Of a stretch of 55,070 bases of DNA, positions 1 to 8,074 are shown piece by piece. Origin of the DNA: DATFCK01 sp045809745 (lineage in GTDB: Bacteria > Verrucomicrobiota > Verrucomicrobiia > Chthoniobacterales > UBA10450); contig JBJMXE010000116.1 in NCBI GenBank assembly GCA_045809745.1, forward strand, positions 1 through 55,070, given 5' to 3'. The position numbers were made by a program, and so were the translations under genes. Position 1 is the stretch's first letter, and each line of letters starts with the position of its first letter. Under the pieces are notes generated by a model that searched no databases, was not told the origin of the DNA, and worked only from the letters and a program-made list of their open reading frames with translations.

Positions 1-1
1 C

Positions 2-133
2 AGCGCAGAAGCGCACACCACTGCTGACTTTAATCTCAACTGCGGCAACTGCACCGATGCGCATCCGACGCCTACACCAACGGCGACTCCCACGGCAACG
101 CCGACCGCAACTCCGAAGAAGAGGGGCAAGTAA
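2..133 (+). CDS. C-terminal end of a Pro/Thr-linker secreted protein (5' truncated)
   Basis: The window opens inside this reading frame, and only the last 43 codons before a TAA stop are visible. The segment has a short Cys/Asn-rich patch (two cysteines three residues apart), then a Pro-Thr-Ala repeat and a basic end (PKKRGK). The next gene has the same kind of Pro/Thr linker, so this is probably the tail of a related exported protein. Catalytic or binding parts lie outside the window, so no function can be assigned. The basic last residues after a Pro/Thr spacer could be a wall- or membrane-proximal tail, but that is speculation. Confidence 0.6.
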   Translation, partial: SAEAHTTADFNLNCGNCTDAHPTPTPTATPTATPTATPKKRGK

Positions 134-154
134 CCTAACGCAGTAGAATTACGA

Positions 155-190
155 GCGGGCGGGCGGCGAGAGTCGTCCGCCCGTTTGTTG
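155..190 (+). terminator. Rho-independent-like terminator after the first gene
   Basis: GGGCGG at 161-166 pairs with CCGCCC at 177-182 across a 10-base loop, and a short T-rich stretch (tttgttgt) follows. It starts about 20 bases after the stop at 133, where a terminator is expected. Confidence 0.55.
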
Positions 191-312
191 TACGGTCAAT
201 CTCCCCGGTTAGTCGCCGGGGCCGCAACATAACCGGAACTGCTCGCTGGCACGCACCCGCTGCCCCGCGACGACTCTCGCCGAGAGAATATCTTTAGTAT
301 TTACCATAATTA

Positions 313-343
313 TTGACAAACACGTGCATTTTCTGGCTTTATA
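313..343 (+). promoter_or_regulatory. Sigma-70-like promoter for the Pro/Thr-linker gene
   Basis: A perfect TTGACA box lies at 313-318, followed after 18-19 bases by a TTTATA-like -10 element ending near 343. The surrounding DNA is clearly more A/T-rich than the genes. It lies about 75-110 bases upstream of the likely ATG at 420. The spacing is slightly longer than the optimal 17, and no transcription start is known. Confidence 0.5.
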
Positions 344-419
344 GGAAGAAGACAGAAGTTCGATCTCAGCCACTGCGATTGCAGTGAGCCGGTCGGACCA
401 ACCTCTTCCCAACCAGAAA

Positions 420-2312
420 ATGCTTATGATCACAAAGACTTCAGGAAAGTTACTGGCCGCGATGGCTTCCCTCGCGCTGGCCGTTAGTGCGATCACCGCG
501 AGGGCCGAGACGGTCGATCTCGCTCACGGCAATACCGGGACCATTTCCGGAGTGCCAGGTGGCACTGCCCGGTTCGACTTCATGACCCAGCAGCCGACCG
601 GCACCGGCGTGATTAAGCCATTTCTACGGGTGCAGAATACGCCTAACGAACAAGGCTACAATACATCCGGCGGGACGCCTTTCGATGATAAGGCTGGCCC
701 GTGGACGCACGACCTGAGGGTCTCGGACCTGGCGGCGAGTGCCGTCAATATCGACGGCGTCACCTATTTCAAACTGCTGCTCGATGCCAACGAGCCAGGC
801 GGAAAGAAATCGTTAGTCACTCTCGACCAACTTCAGTTTTATACCTCGCCAGTCCCGAGCAAGACCACGGTGACAATCAGTGCTCTCGGCACTTTGCGGT
901 TCAGCTTCAAGGCCGGTGATTACGTGTTGCTGGACGCGGCGCGCAACAGCGGCAGCGGATCGGGCGACATGTACGCCTACATTCCGGCGAGTGCGTTCAC
1001 CGGCGCTCTGCCGACGGATTACGTTTACATGTATGTTTTCTTCGGAGCGCGCACGACCGCCGACGTTACGACAGGCGGTGGATTTGAGGAATGGGCCCTG
1101 GTGCTCAATCCGGATGCGGTACCAACCCCGACGCCAACGGCGACGCCCACACCGACCCCGACCGCAAGTCCCACACCGACCCCGACCGCGCCGCCTCGGC
1201 CGACGCCGATGGAATGTGACGTAGTGGCAGCAGAAGCTAACGGCTGTTACCAGCTTGCTCCGGCGCCGTGCACATCCGGACAGGCATTCTGGTTCCCGAA
1301 TGCCGACTGCCAAATTCCGGGAGTGGATTGCATCAACCCCGGAGTGGATCCGGCTGCTGGGACCGACGGGTTCAAGTATGTGTTTAGCCCGGCTGGATTG
1401 TTCACTGAAGATCCGGACGCTGGCACAGCCACCATCACGGGACACCTCGAAAGCACCCTCCATCCCGGCTACGGTTTCGACGTCACTCTGACGTTCAGCG
1501 GCCGAACCACTGACTCGACTGGTGGAATGGGGCCTCACCTCGAACTAGACCCCGGCTGCTATGTGGACGGCGACGGATCGATCGATCCTTCGACGTGGTA
1601 CTTTTACGCCAACTCGAGCGGCACATTAATCGGCACCGGGAACTACGCCGGTGCGATCGTTCAAGTGAACGGCGTGATGCATTACTTCCAGTCCGGCGTC
1701 GGCGCCAGCGGCAAGAACACCCTGCCCGGTTCGTCAGGTTGGTTCAATTGGCTGGTCGTTCAGCAGCCGACAGATGAAGCGTTCTGCCTGCAAAATCCGG
1801 CTCCTGGCCGAAACGCTGACTTCAATGTGAACTGTCTCAACGCGCGTCCGAAGCCAACGCCGGTGCCGACACCCACACCGACACCCACACCCACGCCGAC
1901 ACCCACACCCACCCCGACGCCGACACCAACACCCACCGGCGTCAGCCTTGGCGTCGGCACACCGGGGTACTGGCAGAATCATCCGAGCGCAATCTGTTCG
2001 GGTTCACTAACACTGGGCTGCACCAACTACCTGAAAAGTCAGGTGGTCAGGATTCTCCAGAACCCAACATCCGGAGACATGACTTACCAGATGGGTGCTC
2101 ATCTCGCCGCCGCCAAGTTGAACATCTCGTGTGGGAACACCGATCCGAGCTGCGTCAGCTCAGCGATCGCTGATGCGGACGCGTTCCTGTGCTCACACCC
2201 TGTCGCCAGCAAAGTCACGGCCAGCGCGAGAGCCTGGCAGCAGATCAGCAGCACGTTCAACACGCTGGTAAAGTACAACGAGGGCAAGCTCTGCGTTCCA
2301 TCGCGGAAGTAA
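420..2312 (+). CDS. Large secreted protein with two Pro/Thr linkers and a GYWxNHP C-terminal domain
   Basis: The frame is open from a GTG at 384, but the ATG at 420 gives a typical signal peptide: a short basic start, a hydrophobic core (LLAAMASLALAVSA) and an ARA cleavage site. About 240 residues of beta-rich sequence follow, then a Pro-Thr linker, a Cys-containing domain (CYQLAP..., probably disulfide-bonded), a second and longer PTPTPT linker, and a C-terminal domain opening with GTPGYWQNHP. The GYWxNHP motif recurs in bacterial extracellular proteins of unknown function. No catalytic motif was recognised. The linkers and cysteines point to a surface or extracellular multidomain protein. 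A promoter at 313-343 and a terminator at 2337-2375 make it a single-gene unit. Another start could be the ATG at 426. Confidence 0.7.
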   Translation: MLMITKTSGKLLAAMASLALAVSAITARAETVDLAHGNTGTISGVPGGTARFDFMTQQPTGTGVIKPFLRVQNTPNEQGYNTSGGTPFDDKAGPWTHDLRVSDLAASAVNIDGVTYFKLLLDANEPGGKKSLVTLDQLQFYTSPVPSKTTVTISALGTLRFSFKAGDYVLLDAARNSGSGSGDMYAYIPASAFTGALPTDYVYMYVFFGARTTADVTTGGGFEEWALVLNPDAVPTPTPTATPTPTPTASPTPTPTAPPRPTPMECDVVAAEANGCYQLAPAPCTSGQAFWFPNADCQIPGVDCINPGVDPAAGTDGFKYVFSPAGLFTEDPDAGTATITGHLESTLHPGYGFDVTLTFSGRTTDSTGGMGPHLELDPGCYVDGDGSIDPSTWYFYANSSGTLIGTGNYAGAIVQVNGVMHYFQSGVGASGKNTLPGSSGWFNWLVVQQPTDEAFCLQNPAPGRNADFNVNCLNARPKPTPVPTPTPTPTPTPTPTPTPTPTPTPTGVSLGVGTPGYWQNHPSAICSGSLTLGCTNYLKSQVVRILQNPTSGDMTYQMGAHLAAAKLNISCGNTDPSCVSSAIADADAFLCSHPVASKVTASARAWQQISSTFNTLVKYNEGKLCVPSRK

Positions 2313-2757
2313 GCTGCTCAGCAACTTGATTGACAACGGCCCGGAGGTTCTTTGCCCGGGCCGTTTGCTTTCTTCCGTTCTCCCCGGGTAGGCAAGTTGG
2401 CGTGAAGCGATAACGATTACTCCTCAACGCGAGGCTGGCGCCTGGGTGCTTCGCCTGGTGATGACTGTATCGAAAATACAAGTTCCGAAGGTAGATCGGT
2501 AGCGGCAGCGCAGTTTGAAGAACTCCCACTGAATCGTGCCTGTACACCGCGAAATAGAGCAGCGTAAGCAGAGATCCGATTGCGCTGCATTCCCAAAAGC
2601 CAACCGGGATGACACTTTTGCGGGCGCGCTCCGACGCCAGCCATTGGATCAGGAAACGTAGCCCGAAGACGAGGCTGCCGGTGAAGCCGACGATCTTCCA
2701 CGCGTTCCAAGTGATTCCAAAGAATTCCGCGTCGGCATAGAGTTGGGTGCAAAGCAT
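2257..2757 (-). CDS. LAB_N (lipid-A biosynthesis N-terminal) membrane protein
   Basis: The core resembles the LAB_N family: a short amphipathic start, then WKIVGFTGSLVFGLRFLIQW, the charged loop SERARKSVIP, and two more hydrophobic segments ending in a Pro/Tyr/Arg-rich region (PIYLRNLYFRY). In some Gram-negatives the domain is fused to lipid-A glycosyltransferases, and it also occurs alone, so an inner-membrane role near lipid A is inferred. The Met at 2757 is preferred because upstream residues look noncoding and approach hisC. The last 60 or so codons have no family support: the frame has no stop until 2257, running through the hairpin at 2337-2375 and overlapping the preceding convergent gene by 56 bases. 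A 3' frameshift or lost stop is possible. Confidence 0.65.
   Translation of the reverse strand: MLCTQLYADAEFFGITWNAWKIVGFTGSLVFGLRFLIQWLASERARKSVIPVGFWECSAIGSLLTLLYFAVYRHDSVGVLQTALPLPIYLRNLYFRYSHHQAKHPGASLALRSNRYRFTPTCLPGENGRKQTARAKNLRAVVNQVAEQLTSAMERRACPRCTLPAC
2337..2375 (+). terminator. Rho-independent terminator
   Basis: CGGCCCGG (2337-2344) pairs with CCCGGGCCG (2355-2363) and is followed by a T-rich run (tttgctttctt). It sits 25 bases after the stop of the preceding gene. Confidence 0.75.
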
Positions 2758-2875
2758 GCGGCCAACGTTGAGCAGAGGGCGCGCGCTGAACAGCTTTTTA
2801 TTCGGTGCGACTATCGACCACGAAGTCGGCCGACAGCAATAGACCATCACGTGACTTCTGACTAGATTGGGCCGG

Positions 2876-3985
2876 ATGCGATCGATCTGGGAACTGGCCA
2901 ATCCTCAGCTGAAAAATCTAAAGGTTTATGAACCCGGTAAGCCCATCGAGGAAACCGCCCGCGAGTTGCAGGTTGATGCTCATTCAATCGTAAAGCTGGC
3001 CTCCAACGAAAATCCCCTCGGCCCATCACCGGCGGCGGTTGCGGCAATGACCGACGCCCTGGCCAACGCGCAACTATATCCGGATGGCAGCGCGTTCTAT
3101 CTGATTCGCGAGATCGCCGCCCGGCTGAAGTTAGGCCCAGACAACATCATCCTTGGAAACGGATCCAATGAGGTCATCGAATTCGCCGCTCATGCCTTTT
3201 TAAACCGCGGTGACAGTGTGGTGGCTTCGCAGTATGCCTTTATCGCTTACAAAATAATCGCCACGCTGTTCGATGCCACCGTGCTCGAGGTTCCCAGTCC
3301 GGATTATCATCAGCACCTCGACTCCATGCTGGAGGCGATTACACCTTCGACGCGGTTAGTCTTCGTGCCCAACCCTAACAACCCAACGGGTACGATCGTT
3401 TCACAGGCGGACATCGATCGATTCATGGAAAACGTGCCCGATCACGTGGTCACGGTGTTTGATGAAGCGTATTACGAATTTCTCGACCGACCGCCGGATA
3501 CCATCCGGTACGTCCGGGAGGAGCGGAATGTCATTGTGCTGAGGACATTTTCGAAGATCCACGGGCTGGCCGGTCTGCGCGTCGGATATGGGATTGCGCC
3601 AGCGGCCGTGATCGCAATTCTGCAGAAAACCCGCGAGCCATTTAACGTCAATACCGTTGGTCAGGTGGGCGCACTTGCGGCGTTGCACGATACCAAGCAT
3701 CAACAACGGACGAAAGGGACGGTTGATGCCGGCCGGAAATATTTCCAGGCGGAGTTCGACCGCCTTCGTTTGGAATATTTGCCCGGTGCCGGCAACTTCC
3801 TCATGGTCAAGGTAGGCGACGGGCCGGCGATCTTCCGCGAGATGCTTCGCCAAAAAGTAATCGTTAGGCCGCTGGTGGGCTACGGGCTGGGCGAATGGCT
3901 GCGCATCTCGATCGGCACAATGGAGCAAAATCAGCAATGCATTTCAGCGTTGAACCACATTCTGACGAAAACCACCGCAGCCTGA
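2876..3985 (+). CDS. hisC: Histidinol-phosphate aminotransferase
   Basis: A fold-type I PLP aminotransferase that exchanges the amino group between L-histidinol phosphate and imidazole-acetol phosphate in histidine synthesis. Visible family marks are KLASNENPLGPSP near the N-terminus, ILGNGSNEVIE, VPNPNNPTG, the FDEAYYEF segment carrying the PLP-contacting Asp, and TFSKIHGLAGLRVGYG with the Schiff-base Lys. Length is 369 residues from the ATG at 2876, normal for HisC. A TTG nine bases upstream in the same frame is less likely. Its 3' end overlaps mnmE by about 49 bases, so it appears to be the first gene of a tightly packed hisC-mnmE-pyrD unit rather than part of a his operon. A related aromatic or alanine-type aminotransferase cannot be fully excluded. 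Confidence 0.9.
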   Translation: MRSIWELANPQLKNLKVYEPGKPIEETARELQVDAHSIVKLASNENPLGPSPAAVAAMTDALANAQLYPDGSAFYLIREIAARLKLGPDNIILGNGSNEVIEFAAHAFLNRGDSVVASQYAFIAYKIIATLFDATVLEVPSPDYHQHLDSMLEAITPSTRLVFVPNPNNPTGTIVSQADIDRFMENVPDHVVTVFDEAYYEFLDRPPDTIRYVREERNVIVLRTFSKIHGLAGLRVGYGIAPAAVIAILQKTREPFNVNTVGQVGALAALHDTKHQQRTKGTVDAGRKYFQAEFDRLRLEYLPGAGNFLMVKVGDGPAIFREMLRQKVIVRPLVGYGLGEWLRISIGTMEQNQQCISALNHILTKTTAA

Positions 3986-5343
3986 AGAGCGACTCGCCCG
4001 GTTCGATCAGTGCTGAAACAATCGCCGCGATATCAACGCCGGCTGGAGAAGGGGCAATTTCTCTGGTTCGGATTTCGGGTCCGGGGGCGATTACCGTCGC
4101 CGACAATGTATTTGTTGGAGCCGCCAAGCCATCAACTTTTGCCTCGCATACTCAGCATCTTGGCCAGATTCGTGACCTCGAAGTGTTGATCGACCAGGTC
4201 GTGCTGTCGGTGCACCGCGCGCCGGCAAGTTATACCGGAGAAGATTTGGTGGAGATCACCTGCCATGGCGGTGTGCTGGTGACGGCGCGAGTGCTGGAAT
4301 GTTGTTTGCGCAGTGGCGCGCGGGCTGCACGTCCGGGCGAGTTCACCGAACGAGCGTTCCTCAACGGGAAGATGGACCTTACCCAGGCCGAAGCGGTGAT
4401 CGATCTTATCCGCGCGAAAACCGATTTGGCGCTGCGGTCAGCAACAGAACAGTTGGAGGGACGTCTTGGCCAACAAATCCGGAACATCCGAAACGAGCTT
4501 GTTGCCGTTGTGGCCCGGGCCGAAGCGTCGATCGATTTTCCGGAGGAAGGGATTGAAATGGTCGACCAGCAGGCGCTCGCTACCGGACTGGAATCGGTCT
4601 GCCAGAAAGTGTCGGACCTTCTGGAGACCGCTGACCAGGGAAGAGTGCTTCGCGAAGGAGTGAGAGTCGTTATTTACGGGGCGACTAACGCCGGGAAATC
4701 GAGCCTGCTGAACCGATTGTTGGGCCATGAGCGGGTTATCGTCAGTGAACTGCCCGGAACCACTCGTGACACGATTGAGGAGTCGGTCAATCTGCGGGGA
4801 TTGCCGATCAGGTTGATCGATACAGCTGGACTCCGGCAGGCATCGGATGCAATCGAGCGCGAAGGGATTCTCAGGGCCGAAAAAGCGTTGGAACAAGCCG
4901 ATCTGCGCTTGCATGTGGTAGATGCCAGCCTGCCGCGCACCGCTGAATCAAATTCCCCTAACGATTGTGGTTCGACGCAGTTGGTGTTGAATAAGAGCGA
5001 TTTGATCGAACATGCCGACTGGCTTGGTTTTGACGCGCCGCGGGTTTCATGTCTGACTGGGCAAGGTTTTGCCCGACTCGAACAGCGAATTCTAGAGCGG
5101 GTCAGGCTTGGACAATTGCATGCGGAAAGTCCGGTGGCGATCAACGCCCGGCATCGTGCATGTCTTAGCCGGGTGCTCGATTCCTGCCGCCGCGCTGTCG
5201 AATCTCTCGACCAGCGGATGACGGCAGAATACGCCACGGTTGACTTGCACAGTGCGCTGCAGGCATTGGGCGAGATCATCGGCACGGTAGATGCCGAGCA
5301 GGTGCTTGATTCGGTGTTTAGCCAGTTCTGCATCGGTAAATGA
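3937..5343 (+). CDS. mnmE: tRNA modification GTPase MnmE
   Basis: MnmE works with MnmG to make 5-(carboxymethyl)aminomethyl-uridine at the wobble position (U34) of certain tRNAs. The formyl-THF-binding N-terminal domain begins at the typical IAAISTPAGEGAISLVRISG. The inserted G domain has the P-loop GATNAGKSSLLN, an ELPGTTRDT switch, DTAGLR and NKSD. The protein ends with the invariant FCIGK, which supplies the catalytic Cys. The ATG at 3937 gives about 20 extra residues before the family start; the ATG at 3895 adds 14 more with no family support. It overlaps hisC upstream and shares ATGA with pyrD downstream, so translation is probably coupled. Confidence 0.95.
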   Translation: MHFSVEPHSDENHRSLKSDSPGSISAETIAAISTPAGEGAISLVRISGPGAITVADNVFVGAAKPSTFASHTQHLGQIRDLEVLIDQVVLSVHRAPASYTGEDLVEITCHGGVLVTARVLECCLRSGARAARPGEFTERAFLNGKMDLTQAEAVIDLIRAKTDLALRSATEQLEGRLGQQIRNIRNELVAVVARAEASIDFPEEGIEMVDQQALATGLESVCQKVSDLLETADQGRVLREGVRVVIYGATNAGKSSLLNRLLGHERVIVSELPGTTRDTIEESVNLRGLPIRLIDTAGLRQASDAIEREGILRAEKALEQADLRLHVVDASLPRTAESNSPNDCGSTQLVLNKSDLIEHADWLGFDAPRVSCLTGQGFARLEQRILERVRLGQLHAESPVAINARHRACLSRVLDSCRRAVESLDQRMTAEYATVDLHSALQALGEIIGTVDAEQVLDSVFSQFCIGK

Positions 5344-6374
5344 AGGATCGCGGCGTCTATCGGACTCTCCTTCGGCCGCTCCTTTTCCAGCTGGATCCTG
5401 AAACAGCGCACCACCTGGCGATGAGCGCGCTCGGTTCCGCCGGCAGGACTCCTCTGATGTTAAGGACGCTGCGGCGATTTCAACCGCCCCCGACGCCCAT
5501 GACGGTGTTTGGCCTAACCTTCCCGAATCGCATCGGCTTGGCGGCCGGCTTCGACAAGAACGGATTGGCCCTGCCCGCCTGGTGTGCAATGGGATTTGGG
5601 TTCATCGAAATCGGAACCGTGACCGCGAAGCCGCAACCCGGAAATGCGCGACCCAGAATTTTCCGATACCCCGAACAGAAGGCGCTGATCAACCGGCTCG
5701 GATTCAATAACGATGGAGCCGACGTGGTGGCGAATCGGCTGAGGCAGTGTCAGGAGTCCGGCGGCTGGCCAGAAGTGCCCGTTGGGATCAACATCGGGAA
5801 ATCGAAAGTGGTTGAGATAAGCGAAGCGGCCAGCGATTACCTGCACTCCTTTCGCCGACTGCAGCGGTATGCGGATTACGTCGTCCTGAACGTGAGCTCG
5901 CCAAATACGCCCGGTTTGCGCGCGCTTCAGGATGCAGAACTCCTGGCGAACCTGCTTCAGGCGGTGCAGGAAGAGAATCGAATGCAGAAGCCGATCGTAG
6001 TGAAGATTGCACCGGATTTAACCGCCGCCGCGCTGAACGAGATCATAGCGGTGTGTGTGAACAACAGTGTGGCCGCGATTATTGCGACGAACACCACCAC
6101 CGATCATGGGCCGATTCCCCTTGATCGAGATCAGGCCGGAGGATTGAGTGGCGCCCCCTTGCGTGCGAAGTCGACTGAGGTAATCCGCAGAATTACCTCT
6201 TCGTGCGAAATCCCGGTGATTGGCTGCGGCGGGATCATCGACGGAATTTCCGCGCGCGAAAAAATCGAAGCCGGCGCTTCGCTGGTGCAGATTTATACTG
6301 GGCTCGTTTACCGCGGCCCCGGCCTTTTGCGCGAGATCGCCGCCGCATTTGCGGACCTGCCGGACACGCAATAG
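5340..6374 (+). CDS. pyrD: Dihydroorotate dehydrogenase (quinone), class 2
   Basis: Oxidises dihydroorotate to orotate in pyrimidine synthesis, using FMN and passing electrons to membrane quinone. An N-terminal helix region of about 50 residues (LLFQLDPETAHHLAMSAL) is typical of class 2 enzymes and binds the membrane. The FMN barrel follows with GLAAGFDKNG, EIGTVTAKPQPGN, NRLGFNNDG, NVSSPNTPGLR (with the class 2 catalytic Ser) and IGCGGI near the phosphate site. At 344 residues it is of normal length. The start overlaps the mnmE stop (ATGA), which fixes the start codon. There is no unusual feature. Confidence 0.95.
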   Translation: MKDRGVYRTLLRPLLFQLDPETAHHLAMSALGSAGRTPLMLRTLRRFQPPPTPMTVFGLTFPNRIGLAAGFDKNGLALPAWCAMGFGFIEIGTVTAKPQPGNARPRIFRYPEQKALINRLGFNNDGADVVANRLRQCQESGGWPEVPVGINIGKSKVVEISEAASDYLHSFRRLQRYADYVVLNVSSPNTPGLRALQDAELLANLLQAVQEENRMQKPIVVKIAPDLTAAALNEIIAVCVNNSVAAIIATNTTTDHGPIPLDRDQAGGLSGAPLRAKSTEVIRRITSSCEIPVIGCGGIIDGISAREKIEAGASLVQIYTGLVYRGPGLLREIAAAFADLPDTQ

Positions 6375-6397
6375 GCGTGGCACGTCCGAACTACGGT

Positions 6398-6405
6398 AAA
6401 GGGGG
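6398..6405 (+). promoter_or_regulatory. Strong Shine-Dalgarno site deciding the DUF1328 start
   Basis: AAAGGGGGTGATG at 6398-6410 is nearly the full complement of the 16S 3' end. The spacing favours ATG 6414 over the GTG at 6405 or the ATG at 6408. Few genes in this window have such a clear site. Confidence 0.55.
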
Positions 6406-6413
6406 TGATGAAA

Positions 6414-6590
6414 ATGTTACGGTGGGCTGTTATTTTTCTCGTGATCGCGTTGGTAGCAGGGTTGCTGGGATTCACCGGAATGGCAACGGCGGCGGCGGGT
6501 ATTGCGAAGTTTCTATTCTTCCTATTCCTCGCGGTGTGCCTGATCCTGTTTATCGTCGGCATGTCCGTCGGTCGGAAAGTCACCAGATAG
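6414..6590 (+). CDS. DUF1328 / UPF0391 small membrane protein
   Basis: A 58-residue protein made almost wholly of two hydrophobic helices (WAVIFLVIALVAGLLGF and FLFFLFLAVCLILFIVGM), with TGMATAAAGIAK between them and a basic end. This matches the DUF1328 (YtjA-like) family, widespread inner-membrane proteins of unknown function, often induced by stress. The near-perfect ribosome-binding site at 6398-6405 sets the start. It follows pyrD by about 40 bases and could be transcribed with it. It is convergent with the sigma-factor cassette that ends at 6635. Confidence 0.8.
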   Translation: MLRWAVIFLVIALVAGLLGFTGMATAAAGIAKFLFFLFLAVCLILFIVGMSVGRKVTR

Positions 6591-6634
6591 GCGCCGGCAT
6601 CTCTCGCGCGGAACATCTGCGCAGTAGGAAACAA

Positions 6635-7054
6635 CTACGGTGCCGGTGACGCCGGCACCCGAGTTTCCTCTCGATGGTGAAATGGGCGGAGGTGTCGTTG
6701 ATGACCTTCGTGCAGCTGCTCCAGCTTGGTCCGTTGTTCCGGCGTAAGGTCATCGGCGATTTGGCGATGCGCCTCAGCAAAGGTTTCGTGTACGCGGCGG
6801 GCGGTATCTTTCCGAATGTCTTCCAGCTTCGCCGCCGCTTTGTCCAACACCGGTGAAATTTTTGTCACTTGTTCCGGGGTAAGATTCAGTTGCGACTGGA
6901 GCCGATCACGCATCCGCTGTGCCGCGATTCCGTGGTGCGCTGAAAACAGGAAATGCCGTGTAGTCGCTGCCGCGATGAAGCCGCCGGTTACGCCGCCAGC
7001 AACGAATACCAGCAAAAACCCTGCGATCAATTTCCACTTCAACGCTGTGTTCAT
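6635..7054 (-). CDS. Membrane-anchored Spy/CpxP/CnrX-like periplasmic sensor
   Basis: A 139-residue protein with an N-terminal membrane helix (LIAGFLLVFVAGGVTGGFIAA) and a helical, charged periplasmic part. Two LTPEQ motifs (LNLTPEQVTK and DDLTPEQRTK) mark the LTxxQ/heavy-metal-resistance fold shared by Spy, CpxP and the nickel/cobalt sensor CnrX. Histidines cluster just after the membrane helix (RHFLFSAHHG) and at the end (HRHLRPFHH), so metal binding is possible but unproven. It is last in a three-gene unit after the ECF sigma factor and a small membrane protein, overlapping the latter by ATGA. That gene set resembles CnrH-CnrY-CnrX, so a role as the periplasmic input of the sigma circuit is inferred. 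Confidence 0.75.
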   Translation of the reverse strand: MNTALKWKLIAGFLLVFVAGGVTGGFIAAATTRHFLFSAHHGIAAQRMRDRLQSQLNLTPEQVTKISPVLDKAAAKLEDIRKDTARRVHETFAEAHRQIADDLTPEQRTKLEQLHEGHQRHLRPFHHREETRVPASPAP

Positions 7055-7359
7055 TGGTCGAACTCATTTTCGATCGCCGTATCAGCGATGGCGAATTCAT
7101 TCGAGCTGGGCTCAATCACATTTTGGGCGCTGCGCATTTCGCGGAAAGAAGCAACGCCCGAGCCGACCAAAATAACGGCAGCGATTAGAGCAACTCGCCG
7201 GACGAGCCGAACGATGCCGGTGCCGTTAAGGCCGCCGTTCGCCCGCCACAAGGCAACGACGCGAGTATCGAAACCAAACGGGACCGAGAGAGTGGTGTCA
7301 TCTGGAACTTGCGCAGCCGACCGCAATAATCGTTGTAATGACGATTCGCTCGGCTTCAT
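7051..7359 (-). CDS. Small single-pass membrane protein, putative anti-sigma factor
   Basis: A 102-residue protein with a cytoplasmic N-terminal part of about 50 residues, one membrane helix (ALIAAVILVGSGVA) and a short acidic periplasmic tail. No zinc-binding anti-sigma motif (HxxxCxxC) is present. Its position supports an anti-sigma role: it overlaps the sigma gene at its start and the Spy/CnrX-like gene at its stop, both by ATGA-type overlaps. CnrY, the anti-sigma of the cnr system, is likewise short, single-pass and lacks the zinc motif. Family assignment by sequence alone is not possible. Confidence 0.6.
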   Translation of the reverse strand: MKPSESSLQRLLRSAAQVPDDTTLSVPFGFDTRVVALWRANGGLNGTGIVRLVRRVALIAAVILVGSGVASFREMRSAQNVIEPSSNEFAIADTAIENEFDQ

Positions 7360-7937
7360 GGATGCGACTCCTTCGAGATTGCCTCGAAATATTGCTTCAT
7401 TTTCTGGCGGGCGCGGAACGCGCGCACTTTAACCAAAGGCCCAGACCAGCCGGTGATTTGCCTGACCTCCTCGACGGAGTGTCCCTTCAGATGGAGAAGA
7501 TCAATCACTAGACGTTCGGCCGGTTTCAGCCGCTCCATAAGATGTTCGACAAGTTCGCGAGCGGCAAACCGCTTGTCCGGCGCCAAGTCCTCGGCTGAAG
7601 CAGCCAGTTGCGAAATAACGGCGCTCTCCTCTTCGGTTAAATCTGCGTGCCTGATTTCCGGCCGAACTTTCTCGAAGGCGATCTGATTCAGACACGTATT
7701 AACGGCAATCCGTGACACCCAGTGTTCCAGTGGAACCTGCGCCGAGAATTTCGAGAGATTTTGGAAGACTTTAATGAAGATCATCTGGGAAAGGTCTTCT
7801 TCGGAGGTGCGGCGCGGACGATGGGCACGCACGATCTTGGTGACCAGCGGGTATAGATGCCGCACGAGTTCACGAGCGGCCCCGTCGTCATGAGCGAGAG
7901 CCGCGTTGATGAGCCCAGTAACATCGGATTCGGGCAT
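7356..7937 (-). CDS. ECF-type RNA polymerase sigma factor
   Basis: A 193-residue sigma-70 family protein with only regions 2 and 4. Region 2 is visible as ARELVRHLYPLV, then EEDLSQMIFIKVFQNLSKF and the HWVSRIAVNTCLNQ segment that contacts the -10 element. Region 4 is KPAERLVIDLLHLKGHSVEEV followed by a recognition helix in TGWSGPLVKVRAFRARQKMK. It is the first gene of a sigma / membrane protein / Spy-like unit, with 4-base overlaps at each junction. A promoter-like pair at 7968-7996 matches that of the divergent Spy-like gene, which suggests the sigma factor drives both its own operon and the neighbour. No ribosome-binding site is evident before the ATG. Confidence 0.88.
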   Translation of the reverse strand: MPESDVTGLINAALAHDDGAARELVRHLYPLVTKIVRAHRPRRTSEEDLSQMIFIKVFQNLSKFSAQVPLEHWVSRIAVNTCLNQIAFEKVRPEIRHADLTEEESAVISQLAASAEDLAPDKRFAARELVEHLMERLKPAERLVIDLLHLKGHSVEEVRQITGWSGPLVKVRAFRARQKMKQYFEAISKESHP

Positions 7938-7967
7938 GTAAGGGGAAGGGATTCCACACCGTAGCTA

Positions 7968-7996
7968 ATGACCGGCCGGAGGGGAACATGGTTACA
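7968..7996 (-). promoter_or_regulatory. Candidate ECF promoter for the sigma-factor operon
   Basis: On the minus strand TGTAACC (7996-7990) is followed after 17 bases by GTCATTAG (from 7972), 31 bases upstream of the sigma-factor ATG. An A-rich tract precedes it. The same two elements, spaced by 16 bases, occur in front of the divergent gene at 8149. Confidence 0.55.
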
Positions 7997-8074
7997 TTTT
8001 TTGGGTGGTGCGGCGTCAGTATGCCATGGCGGCCGGCTGGGACTCAGACATTCCAAGGTGCGGACGAAAATTTT

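Noticed and set aside
1117..1195. Short tandem repeat considered as a CRISPR-like array
   Set aside because: It is an in-frame coding repeat for Pro/Thr with no spacers or constant repeat length.
1734..1982. Minus-strand frames encoding GVGVGV-type or Arg/Cys-rich peptides over the Pro/Thr linker
   Set aside because: They are shadows of the ACC/CCG repeat that encodes PTPTPT on the plus strand and have no start signal or family.
4674..5414. 246-codon minus-strand frame
   Set aside because: It is antisense to mnmE, whose motifs are unambiguous in the other strand.
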